DNA from: Nematostella vectensis
Taxonomy: Eukaryota > Cnidaria > Anthozoa > Actiniaria > Edwardsiidae
DNA length: 64,000 bases
Assembly (NCBI RefSeq): GCF_932526225.1
Contig: NC_064042.1
Coordinates: 1,347,001 to 1,411,000, forward strand
Direction of reading: 5' to 3'
Positions within the stretch are counted from its first letter, which is position 1. Every line of letters begins with the position of its first letter. Positions 10,001 to 20,600 of this stretch are shown here, one piece after another. The notes under the pieces were generated by a model. It saw only the letters and a list, made by a program, of their open reading frames with translations. It ran no database searches and was not told where the DNA came from. Position numbers and translations under genes: made by a program.

Positions 10001-12738
10001 ATGACTAGTGAGGGCCTGAAGGTGACTAGTGAGGGCCTGAAGGTGACTAGTGAGGGCCTGAAGGTGACTAGTGAGGGCCTGAAGGTGACTAGTGAGGGCC
10101 TGAAGGTGACTAGTGAGGGCCTGAAGGTGACTAGTGAGGGCCTGAAGGTGACTAGTGAGGGCCTGAAGGTGACTAGTGAGGGCCTGAAGGTGACTAGTGA
10201 GGGCCTGAAGGTGACTAGTGAGGGCCTGAAGGTGACTAGTGAGGGCCTGAAGGTGACTAGTGAGGGCCTGAAGGTGACTAGTGAGGGCCTGAAGGTGACT
10301 AGTGAGGGCCTGAAGGTGACTAGTGAGGGCCTGAAGGTGACTAGTGAGGGCCTGAAGGTGACTAGTGAGGGCCTGAAGGTGACTAGTGAGGGCCTGAAGG
10401 TGACTAGTGAGGGCCTGAAGGTGACTAGTGAGGGCCTGAAGGTGACTAGTGAGGGCCTGAAGGTGACTAGTGAGGGCCTGAAGGTGACTAGTGAGGGCCT
10501 GAAGGTGAACTAGTGAGGGCCTGAAGGTGACTAGTGAGGGCCTGAAGGTGACTAGTGAGGGCCTGAAGGTGACTAGTGAGGGCCTGAAGGTGACTAGTGA
10601 GGGCCTGAAGGTGACTAGTGAGGGCCTGAAGGTGACTAGTGAGGGCCTGAAGGTGAACTAGTGAGGGCCTGAAGGTGACTAGTGAGGGCCTGAAGGTGAA
10701 CTAGTGAGGGCCTGAAGGTGAACTAGTGAGGGCCTGAAGGTGACTAGTGAGGGCCTGAAGGTGACTAGTGAGGGCCTGAAGGTGACTAGTGAGGGCCTGA
10801 AGGTGACTAGTGAGGGCCTGAAGGTGAACTAGTGAGGGCCTGAAGGTGAACTAGTGAGGGCCTGAAGGTGACTAGTGAGGGCCTGAAGGTGAACTAGTGA
10901 GGGCCTGAAGGTGACTAGTGAGGGCCTTAAGGTGACTAGTGAGGGCCTGAAGGTGACTAGTGAGGGCCTGAAGGTGACTAGTGAGGGCCTGAAGGTGAAC
11001 TAGTGAGGGCCTGAAGGTGAACTAGTGAGGGCCTGAAGGTGACTAGTGAGGGCCTGAAGGTGACTAGTGAGGGCCTGAAGGTGACTAGTGAGGGCCTGAA
11101 GGTGACTAGTGAGGGCCTGAAGGTGAACTAGTGAGGGCCTGAAGGTGACTAGTGAGGGCCTGAAGGTGACTAGTGAGGGCCTGAAGGTGACTAGTGAGGG
11201 CCTGAAGGTGACTAGTGAGGGCCTGAAGGTGACTAGTGAGGGCCTGAAGGTGACTAGTGAGGGCCTGAAGGTGACTAGTGAGGGCCTGAAGGTGACTAGT
11301 GAGGGCCTGAAGGTGACTAGTGAGGGCCTGAAGGTGACTAGTGAGGGCCTGAAGGTGACTAGTGAGGGCCTGAAGGTGACTAGTGAGGGCCTTAAGGTGA
11401 CTAGTGAGGGCCTTAAGGTGACTAGTGAGGGCCTGAAGGTGACTAGTGAGGGCCTGAAGGTGACTAGTGAGGGCCTGAAGGTGACTAGTGAGAGCATGAA
11501 GGTGACTAGTGAGGGCCTGAAGGTGAACTAGTGAGGGCCTGAAGGTGAACTAGTGAGGGCCTGAAGGTGAACTAGTGAGGGCCTGAAGGTGACTAGTGAG
11601 GGCCTGAAGGTGACTAGTGAGGGCCTGAAGGTGACTAGTGAGGGCCTGAAGGTGACTAGTGAGGGCCTTAAGGTGACTAGTGAGGGCCTGAAGGTGACTA
11701 GTGAGGGCCTGAAGGTGAACTAGTGAGGGCCTGAAGGTGAACTAGTGAGGGCCTGAAGGTGAACTAGTGAGGGCCTGAAGGTGACTAGTGAGAGCATGAA
11801 GGTGACTAGTGAGGGCCTGAAGGTGAACTAGTGAGAGCATGAAGGTGACTAGTGAGGGCCTGAAGGTGAACTAGTGAGGGCCTGAAGGTGACTAGTGAGG
11901 GCCTGAAGGTGACTAGTGAGGGCCTGAAGGTGACTAGTGAGGGCCTGAAGGTGACTAGTGAGGGCCTGAAGGTGACTAGTGAGGGCCTGAAGGTGACTAG
12001 TGAGGGCCTGAAGGTGACTAGTGAGGGCCTGAAGGTGACTAGTGAGGGCCTGAAGGTGACTAGTGAGGGCCTGAAGGTGACTAGTGAGGGCCTGAAGGTG
12101 ACTAGTGAGGGCATGAAGGTGACTAGTGAGGGCCTGAAGGTGACTAGTGAGGGCCTGAAGGTGACTAGTGAGAGCATGAAGGTGAACTAGTGAGGGCCTG
12201 AAGGTGACTAGTGAGGGCCTGAAGGTGACTAGTGAGGGCCTGAAGGTGACTAGTGAGGGCCTGAAGGTGACTAGTGAGGGCATGAAGGTGAACTAGTGAG
12301 GGCCTGAAGGTGACTAGTGAGGGCCTGAAGGTGACTAGTGAGGGCCTGAAGGTGACTAGTGAGGGCCTGAAGGTGACTAGTGAGGGCCTGAAGGTGAACT
12401 AGTGAGGGCCTGAAGGTGAACTAGTGAGGGCCTGAAGGTGAACTAGTGAGGGCCTGAAGGTGACTAGTGAGGGCCTGAAGGTGACTAGTGAGGGCCTGAA
12501 GGTGACTAGTGAGGGCCTGAAGGTGACTAGTGAGGGCCTGAAGGTGAACTAGTGAGGGCCTGAAGGTGAACTAGTGAGGGCCTGAAGGTGAACTAGTGAG
12601 GGCCTGAAGGTGACTAGTGAGAGCATGAAGGTGAACTAGTGAGGGCCTGAAGGTGACTAGTGAGGGCCTGAAGGTGACTAGTGAGGGCCTGAAGGTGACT
12701 AGTGAGAGCATGAAGGTGACTAGTGAGAGCATGAAGGT
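10001..12738 (+). repeat. 2.7-kb minisatellite, 21/22-bp unit
   Basis: Roughly 125-130 head-to-tail copies of a unit containing GACTAGTGAGGGCCTGAAGG. There are two length forms: 21 bp, and 22 bp with an extra A (GTGAACTAG). Point variants GAGCATGAAG and GCCTTAAGG also occur. The first ~500 bp is perfectly homogeneous. Variants increase to the right and are densest at the junction with the retroelement. Runs of the 21-bp form are open on both strands (period seven residues, TSEGLKV on the plus strand), but each 22-bp unit shifts frame, so coding is very unlikely. Confidence 0.97.
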
Positions 12739-12744
12739 CTGGGA

Positions 12745-15160
12745 GCAGGACGGTTCATAACACATAACTTTAAATAACTTAATTGCCAATAGCGAGCTAA
12801 TCCGGCAATTGGCGGTCAGCGGAGGCTGGCGCGTGAGAACGATAACGGACGTCAACATGTACAAAAACAATGATAATACAATAAAAATACTCGCGATGCG
12901 CAAAACTTAACGTGACATGCAATAGCAAACAAACGAAAAACACGATGAAAGCCCATCATCGGATTAGCTCACTAGTTAAGGCCGCTACAAAGCTGGCTGC
13001 AGATGGCAGACAGGGAAAAACTGCCTGCGGTAGAGCATTCCAGACGGGAATAGTGCGCGAGTAGAAGGAGAACTAGAAATAATTAATTTTAGCTGGGAGG
13101 AGTGAAAATTGGTATAACAGGCACTGGCTCTTGTGAAGTAGGCAACAGGCTTAGGTGAAACATCAGGCGGAAAAACAATTTTGACGAGGCCGGAGTTTAT
13201 CTTATAAAAAAAGTGCGAGGTCGCTAACTATTCTTCGATGTTGGAGTGACTGCCAGCCTAACACATTAATCACTTGGGTAACGCTACTTGTTATTTGGTA
13301 ATCCCCTGTTGTAAAGCGTGCGGCTCTACGCTGCACAGATTCTAACGTGTTAATATCCCTCTTGGTATGTGGAGACCACGCCATCGAACGTACTCGAAGA
13401 TTGGGCGGACGAGGGACATGTAGGCTTGCTCCTTGATTCGGACGGAACACGATGAAAGGTTCCTCTGTAGCACTCCTAGGACTCGATTCCCCTTCTTTTT
13501 AACTTCCTTAGCTTGCATGCCCCAACAAAGGCTCGATGTGATGTAGACGCCGAGGTATTTTTGGGACGTGACGCTCTCGAGGAACGGAACCACATTAGGA
13601 GTACACCCCTACTGATGGATGACGCTTCAGAGTGATTGACATGGTGTAGCACTTTTTTGGCGCAAAAGCCATTTGCCATTTCTCCGCCCAGAGTTCCAGG
13701 AGGTGTAGGTCTTCTTGGAGAATGTCCTGGTCGCCAGGTGAGTTGATTGGGCGGTACAGTACACTGTCGTCGGCAAACAGCCTTACATGAGACTTCAGGC
13801 CGGTTGGCATGTCGTTGATGGAGAGCAAGAATAATGTTACGAGGGTTTTTGTGGTTCCTTTTTGGTGTTAGGGGGTGTCGGGGATCGTACACGCTGAGCA
13901 AGGGTTGGCCGTCTTCTTTGTTCTTTATTGCACCGCTTGAGTGTTTACAAATGGTAGAGCTACCACTGGCTAGCGGGAGGTTGGCTGTAAGAAGGCAAGT
14001 ACTTTCGGAAGGTAGTGAAGGAACATCTCTTTCCTGGAAAGTTGACGAAGCCAACTTTAGAGATTCCTTTTTAACCAACCTAGAGCACTGCCGTGTAGTG
14101 TCCTCGCAACAGTTACAGCACAATCCTAAAGCTAGTTACTATGCTGCTCAATTTAAACTAATCTCATTAGTAAGCTGGTCAAACTGGTTTCAAGGATGAT
14201 GTAAGAATAGAAGTTCGGATATTGACTTTGGGAAGAAAATCAACTATGAAATAATAAATGACTAAGAATAAATTCCTTCGATAGAAATAGCAAGAGCAGG
14301 ATAAAGGGAAGAGTTTGACTATTTAGTAATATGCAAAATTAACAATGTAACAGCGGTGAAATTAAGGATAAAGGTAATCGTTAAACTGTTATGCTAAACA
14401 GTAACTACGCATGCTTAGTCAAACAATGAAGAGATCCATGTAAAGCAAATAAGTGAAATGTCGAATGGAAGTGAAAGTAAATCTAACTGACGTGTTGGAA
14501 ACGACTTTTGCATAGATTAACAATTCCTTCATAACAATAAGACTGGGCCTAAGACAGTGCCTTGAGGGACTCCGGATGTCACTGGAGACCATTCTGAACA
14601 AGACCCGTTCACAACGACGCGTTGCCTTCTATCCGTAAGGAAGCAATGAAGCCAAGTGAGTAGTTTCCCCCTGATCCCGTAATATTGAGCTTTAAGGAGG
14701 AGACGCTGATGGGGAACAGTATCAAACGCCTTGGCAAAATCCAAAAACACAACATCAACTTGACCATGGGCGTTTAAGACGGAGGCCCAGTCGTGGATCA
14801 CTGAAGTAAGTTGAGTCTCACATGAAATACCTTGCTGAAATCCGTGTTGGAGATGCGTTATTATTTGATTCGCGCAAAGATGGTTTGTAACATGCTTGCA
14901 GACTACGTGTTCCATGACTTTAGAGATCAAAGATGTTAGAGATACTGGGCGATAGTTCCTCGGGTCTGCTCTGTGGCCTTTCTTGAAGATGGCTGTAACG
15001 TTGGCATCCTTCCAGGCGGGAGGTAGAGAACCCGAGTCGTTAGACTCATACATATCATCGTGTCCAAAAGTGCCTTAGTACTCTTTTCTGGTGATCTTAA
15101 AGTTATCACCCTCTTGTAATCCCGGGAGGCCGGAGGTGTTTGTCCCGCGCTACACACTTT
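12745..15160 (-). mobile_element. Decayed CR1/Rex1-like non-LTR retrotransposon, interrupted
   Basis: Minus-strand reverse transcriptase pieces in the right order. 15053-14541 carries PPAWKDANVTAIFKKG, NYRPVSLTSL, VFLDFAKAFDTVPH and SGVPQGTVLGP. 13830-13595 carries the catalytic RLFADDSVLYRPI and WQMAFAPKKC. 13593-13202 carries KYLGVYI and ESVQRRAARF. Remnants of the C-terminal region continue to about 12950. Frame changes near 13595, 13450 and 13200 show it is dead, and the 5' part (endonuclease) is missing. It is split by a 702-bp solo LTR. Its 3' end directly abuts the 21-bp minisatellite. Clade is judged from RT motifs only. Confidence 0.88.
13835..14536 (+). mobile_element. Solo LTR inserted in the retroelement
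   Basis: 702-bp insert that begins TGTTACGAGGG and ends CCTTCATAACA (TG...CA ends, imperfect inverted termini). It is flanked by the 4-bp direct repeat ATAA at 13831-13834 and 14537-14540. Removing the insert and one ATAA leaves the RT frame of the host element continuous across the conserved block after the SGVPQG motif, which fixes the boundaries to the base. No internal gag/pol is present, so it is best read as a solo LTR; a short DNA transposon is the alternative. Confidence 0.85.
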
Positions 15161-15225
15161 TCAAAATTCGTTGAACCCGTGTTCCTTTCTGTTGTTTGTT
15201 TGTTTGTTTTTAATTATTTTACAAA

Positions 15226-15397
15226 ACAGGCGATAACGGAAAACACGAAAAATATTTCAAAATATAGAAAGCAGTGTGTCTTTTGGAAGTTTCTTTGAGG
15301 ATGTGACTGCTAATTTAGAGCGGATGGCCTATTCAATATTTCGGATTCGAATAGAATCTTTTGTCTTTTAACGGTTGAGGTTTTCCGTCGGACCTCC
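15226..15397 (+). mobile_element. Fragment of the TTAA MITE
   Basis: Strongly similar to the interior and right part of the element at 30851-31105 (shared GAAAGCAGTGTGT, GCGGATGGCCT and TTTTAACGGTTGAGG blocks). It lacks the left terminal repeat, so it is truncated. Confidence 0.7.
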
Positions 15398-15439
15398 GAA
15401 CACCTATATTAGTCATACTTGCGGGAAAGACATTCGTTA

Positions 15440-15696
15440 CGAACCATGACCTGCACTGTAACAGTGACAAAAAGTTTGTTTGTCTGCTCTCTGTACGACG
15501 TGTGCGATTTCCAATATGTGGCTCTACTAAAACCAAGTTTCAGATACGCTTTGATAACCATAAAAGTAGAATAGTTACCCACAAGATAAGATCAGTGGCT
15601 GAAAGGCAGGCCGATGACCTGGTGTACAGGCACTTCAACTCGGGTGGACATAGGGTACTAGCGGACTTGACACACCCTGTATACGCGCCAGATTGA
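15440..15696 (+). pseudogene. GIY-YIG endonuclease remnant (Penelope-like)
   Basis: The plus-strand frame reads CNSDKKFVCLL, then a degraded C..C...Y block, CGSTKTKFQIRFDNHKSR, and DDLVYRHFNSGGH before a stop. The STKTKFQIRF-NHKSR arrangement resembles the GIY-YIG domain found at the C-terminus of Penelope-like elements. No RT is found upstream. Family assignment is from motif memory only. Confidence 0.5.
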
Positions 15697-15699
15697 TCA

Positions 15700-16420
15700 A
15701 TCTACATTGTCCCGACGGTGGCAGCTTTATAGTTAACACAGTTTTGTTGCGGCTTTTAGAATATATCCGTGCTAGGAGTTCAAAAATCGTAGAAAAAATG
15801 TCGGGAAAGATTCTTCCTTCAGATAAATGTATCTATTGTGTTACTTAGGCGTTGGAATAATTCTATGTATTTGGGTGTGTAGTCTGAGAATAATGTTTTG
15901 ACCAACATTATAGCTCTTTTAAATCCTTTGCTCCTGCTGTGCCGCGATAAGAATCACAGAATATTTTCTTAAATGTAATGGAAAACTACCCTCAAAGAAT
16001 TGCCGAAAGATCTTTATTTAAACTTTTAATACCCTAGATGCTTTAATTAGATTAGAAGAAAGCATTATTTTCACACTAGCTACGACCTATGACATGATCG
16101 ACCTCTCCTGCTTTAGCAAATGCAACGAGGTGTTGATGTTGGCTGGTAACGCTGGGTAATAGACGTAATTTGACTTTTCAGTTAAATTATATTTTTGTAT
16201 AAACAAGCAACTTGCAGTGAACAAGAATATCTGTTCTTTTGCGGGTTTGTATTGGTTCGTACACTTTGTGTAACCAATAATCATTAATCGAATGTTTATC
16301 CTTGGTCTAAAGTCTTGTGGTCAGCATATAAATGCTTATTGTATCGATTTCTTATTTCAGGAAGATTTAGTATCGTTACCACATGAAGGTCTCACTACTT
16401 TATTCTCTAACAATCAAGTC
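15700..16420. other. Gene-free stretch
   Basis: AT-rich sequence without recognisable exons, tandem repeats or element ends. Confidence 0.3.
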
Positions 16421-16424
16421 GAAT

Positions 16425-16552
16425 GATCAACTGTCGAAGTCAAATTATCAACGGTCAAGTCGAATTATCAACAGTTAAGTCGAATTATTAACAAGTCGAT
16501 TTATCAACATCGAAGTCATCAACATCGAGGTCGATATATCAACATTAGTATA
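16425..16552 (+). repeat. Short ~20-bp tandem repeat (AAGTCGAATTATCAAC)
   Basis: Six or so degenerate copies of AAGTCGAATTATCAACNGT, drifting into GTCGATTTATCAACATC. It directly precedes the second ATC microsatellite. Confidence 0.75.
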
Positions 16553-16737
16553 GTCATCATCATAATCATCATTGCCATCATCATCACCATCAACATCATC
16601 ATTATCATATTATCATCACCATAACCTCTACCATCACCATCATCATCATCGTCGTCGTCGTCGTCATCATCTCCATCATCATTATCACCATCATCATCAC
16701 CATAAACATCATCATCACCATCACCATATTTCATAAG
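16553..16737 (+). repeat. Second (ATC)n microsatellite
   Basis: About 185 bp of interrupted CAT/CAC/CGT trinucleotides, with the same AACCTCTACCATCACC block as the larger array at 8470-9090. The shared block and shared flank suggest a common source. Confidence 0.9.
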
Positions 16738-17616
16738 TGTAAATAACATCAGCGATCAATAGCAACAATACCAATTTATACTATCTTTCTTCATTTTTGG
16801 GTAAGCCGTATGAGTATGTCATAAAGAATGAAACAATCTGCTAGTAAAAAATCTGTGGGCATAATTTGCAACATCGTCTCAATTATTAATGGCACGCCTT
16901 CTTAATAATTTCTCCAACCGTTTCGCCATTCACAAATACCATACTTATTATGCGCTAATAAAAGCGTTATTAGCGCTAGTTATAACGTTTTTACGAAGCG
17001 CGAATACTATGTTAAGTATTTACTGGTATCTATGTCCATTACCTGAAGTAAATGTTGGGTTAACGCTGAAGCATTGACCAAGTAGTACACCTAAGCACAC
17101 AAATACCACAATTTTCGCCCTGAAAAGATACGGAAAATGTAAAATCCTGTTGAAAGCTGTTCGCAAATATGATGCGGACAAATGTAGACTTTATTACTTT
17201 CTCAGGGAGACTACTTGTAAGCTTAACACAAAATAAACGTCATCTTATCTGTTATATTCTCTGTTATTCTCTACTTACATTTCTTAGTGCCCTATGCTAC
17301 AGCTACAAAGAAGACGAAAGACGTTCTAAAGTCGTTTCATACGTCATTTCACAAGATACCGGTCCACAGGTTTTAAAGCGTCTATTTTTAGCTATGAGTT
17401 GCTTGTGTGACATTAAGAGTGTGTCTATCAGACTGTGAATGAATTACCTAGTTACATATATAAAATATACATAATTCTTCCTGATTCAATTTACTGTAAG
17501 GAAAACAGAAAATAAAATAGTTAATTGCAAGTGTCCCACAAAACAAAAAGGCCTATAGCATCCTTAAATAATTATTTTAAATGTTTTTTTAGCTATTCAA
17601 ATCGTATTGAGATACT
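16738..17616. other. Region downstream of the phosphatase gene
   Basis: AT-rich, no recognisable exon. It holds the minus-strand 3' UTR of the phosphatase gene. I see no canonical AATAAA on that strand close to the stop. Confidence 0.3.
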
Positions 17617-20600
17617 CTAGCTTTCATTGAGCATTTCTATTACAGCAGGCAAAAGGTCGGCTATTGAAGGTAGGTAAAAGTCTGGAACTTTCTCTTGATC
17701 ATCTGGCTTTGATGATCTCTTTGCCTTGTCTACATCTTCAAGGGTCGTGCACCCAGACAAAACAAGCAAGGCTTTAGTTCCACACCTGTGACCGTACAAC
17801 ACATCTGTGTCAAGTCTGTTGAGCAAATAGAATTATGGAATTGACTTATTCTCACCATGCATAAAAGATGTCACAATGTAAGGGGGACGGATAAAATCAT
17901 AATCAAGCTGTCCTCTCCTACAAAATTGGAAAAGGGCTTTTAATGCACAGATTTAAAAAATGATACCCCTACTAAAGATTTTTTTTCAGGTCCAAAATAC
18001 AAATATTCAAAACATTATTAAAAGAAAGCTAAATACACACTTACCTGTCTCCTACCATTAGTGTTCTCGATGGATCAATGTTGTACCTGATAGAAAACAA
18101 ATTGAAAATAGAGTTGCTGATAAGCTTTCATCAAAAATCATATTTATTATTTCCTTATACTTTATACATTTAACTTTCTTAAAGTTAATACTTTCAATTT
18201 TTTATTTGCAAAATGTCACTATGCTTACATAATGCTTAGATGTAGAGTTATTATAGAGTATAGAATAGTCACAGGTAGCCCAGGCAATGATTTTGAAGCT
18301 TGTTCATAGCTTGGAATCGGCCGTTCATAGTAGAGGTAAAACAAGTGGATTGAGGTAAAACAAGTGGATTGAGGTAAAACAAGTGGATTGAGGTAAAACA
18401 AGTGGATTGAGGTAAAACAAGTGGATTGAGGTAAAACAAGTGGATTGAGGTAAAACAAGTGGATTGAGGTAAAACAAGTGGATTGAGGTAAAACGAGTGG
18501 ATTGAGGTAAAACAAGTGGATTGGGGTAAAACAAGTGGATTGAGGTAAAACAAGTGGATTGAGGTAAAACAAGTGGATTGAGGTAAAACAAGTGGATTGA
18601 GGTAAAACAAGTGGATTGAGGTAAAACAAGTGGATTGAGGTAAAACAAGTGGATTGAGGTAAAACGAGTGGATTGAGGTAAAACAAGTGGATTGAGGTAA
18701 AACAAGTGGATTGAGGTAAAACAAGTGGTTTGAGGTAAAACAAGTGGATTGATGTCGCGATTTTTTGTGAAATATGCTAGAAGCACTTATAATCAATGTG
18801 AAGCACATTTAGTGACACACACTTACTTATGCACAATACAGTCAAAGCTGGTTCTTGCTGGCTTGCCTGCTACTATTGGCTGCTTCCTGGTTGCTGTTGC
18901 CAGAAATGACACCATGCAGCCAGTGCCGGGCATTGTTATACCATTAGATGTTGGTAGTCGGTCGTCCATGTTTGTAGCTATGAAGTTACACCCTCTATTC
19001 ACTATGTATGTAGAAGCTTTGATGTACTTTTTGACACTGATAAATTGGTCAAAGCCACAGGCAACTGTACCAACCTAGAAACCAAAACACTTCAGTCACC
19101 AAAAGAAAAGGAAGTCTAGGAGAGGGGGGGGGGGGGTGGTTGGGGAGGTTGATGCAACCAGTAAAAATGCCATAAATGCGAGTCAAGTTAGTGAAGTAAA
19201 ATAAATTTTAACCCTGATGGATAGCAGTTTTGGGTCAATAACAACATTAGATTTTGAAACAGAACCTTTCATCTTCAAGAACATAAGTACCTCTGGGTCT
19301 AAATCAACTTCTAAATCATCATACTGTACGTCAGTTCCTTCATCTATACAGTCAGGCTGCAATACAAGGGGAGTACATCACAAAAGCCTACAGATAATGC
19401 AACATTTTAACAAGAGCATGAGAACGACATGTTTATTGAATCATGATTTGTACATACCCCATATCCAATGTTTGGGATTCCTAGTTGTGTCAGCTCCTCA
19501 GAAAGGCCTTTCCCTCCGATCATATACACTTTCTTGTTGCACTTCATGATGTTCTTGATGTAGTAGGCCGTTGAATACGCAGAGGTGTATATCTCTGTGT
19601 GACTTGCTTGTATGCCATATTTGGAGAATTTCTCAAGGAACTGCTCCCTTGTTTTTGTGTTGTTGTTAGTTACAAAGAAAACTTTCTTCCCCTGAGATAG
19701 AATTTGAAGGTATATCAGGACCCACACTACTAAAAACCACCAATAATTTCATGCTTAAAACAAACAATAATTTTATACTAAAAAATACCAAAGATAGAAA
19801 ATTGACAAGGCTAAAAAATTTAACTTAAAAACCTGACTTAAAACTTTCCAAAGAACAAATTACAATGATAGACCTGCACATCATTGTCAAAATTAGTTAC
19901 TCGTTTACAGAAAGCAGGGGTGGATCTAGCTTATCGCTCAAGGTTTGGCTCAGTGACAAAGGGGAGAGGGATATTCTTTTGTCACATATGGCTTTCTGGC
20001 AGCCCAAAGGGAGGGGGGGTTTAAACCCCCTAAACCCTCCCCCTAGATCTGCTTCTGAAAAGGTCAAATTTTTTAGACATAGTAATATGCTGGACTACAA
20101 GAATACCCATGATGGTTTTTCAGCCCTCTTAAAACTCCCAGGTTATGTTTCTAAAAAAACAAAAGAAAAAAGTCGGACTCCAAAAATACGTTGGACCCCT
20201 CCACCCCCCCCCCCCCCCCCTTCCCCCAGGTAGCCCAGGCAATGGTTGGTTGTTCGTAGCTCGGAATTCGGCTGTTTTGAGGGGGGTAAAGTGTTTTTTG
20301 TGTGTGAAATGTTGACAATAAAATTGCCTTAAAACTTAGAACATGCCTTAATTTTATTGACAACATTTCACAAAAAACGCTTTACTCATCCCCTCTCAGA
20401 ACAGCCAAATTCCGAGCTACGAACAAGCAACCATTGCCTGGGCTACCTGTGTTCCTTCCCAGCGCGGCCAAGCGTAACTAATCGTCCAACGGGGTCGGTC
20501 AAGGATGCTAGTGGCTACTTTCTCTTTTTAAAATATGGCTAGCGGCAAGGGAAAATAGTTTAGCTCGGATGTTTTGCCACATATCGAATGTAAGTGTACC

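Noticed and set aside
10001-10513. Repetitive protein with TSEGLKV heptads
   Set aside because: The 21-bp period keeps any frame open; 22-bp units break the frame, both strands are open, and there are no flanking exons.
13476-14123. 215-codon minus-strand frame
   Set aside because: Runs from the solo LTR into an off-frame of the reverse transcriptase; not a gene.
18225-18808. Repetitive minus-strand frames (LVLPQST)
   Set aside because: 19-bp intronic minisatellite in PGP; all three frames are open because the unit lacks stops.
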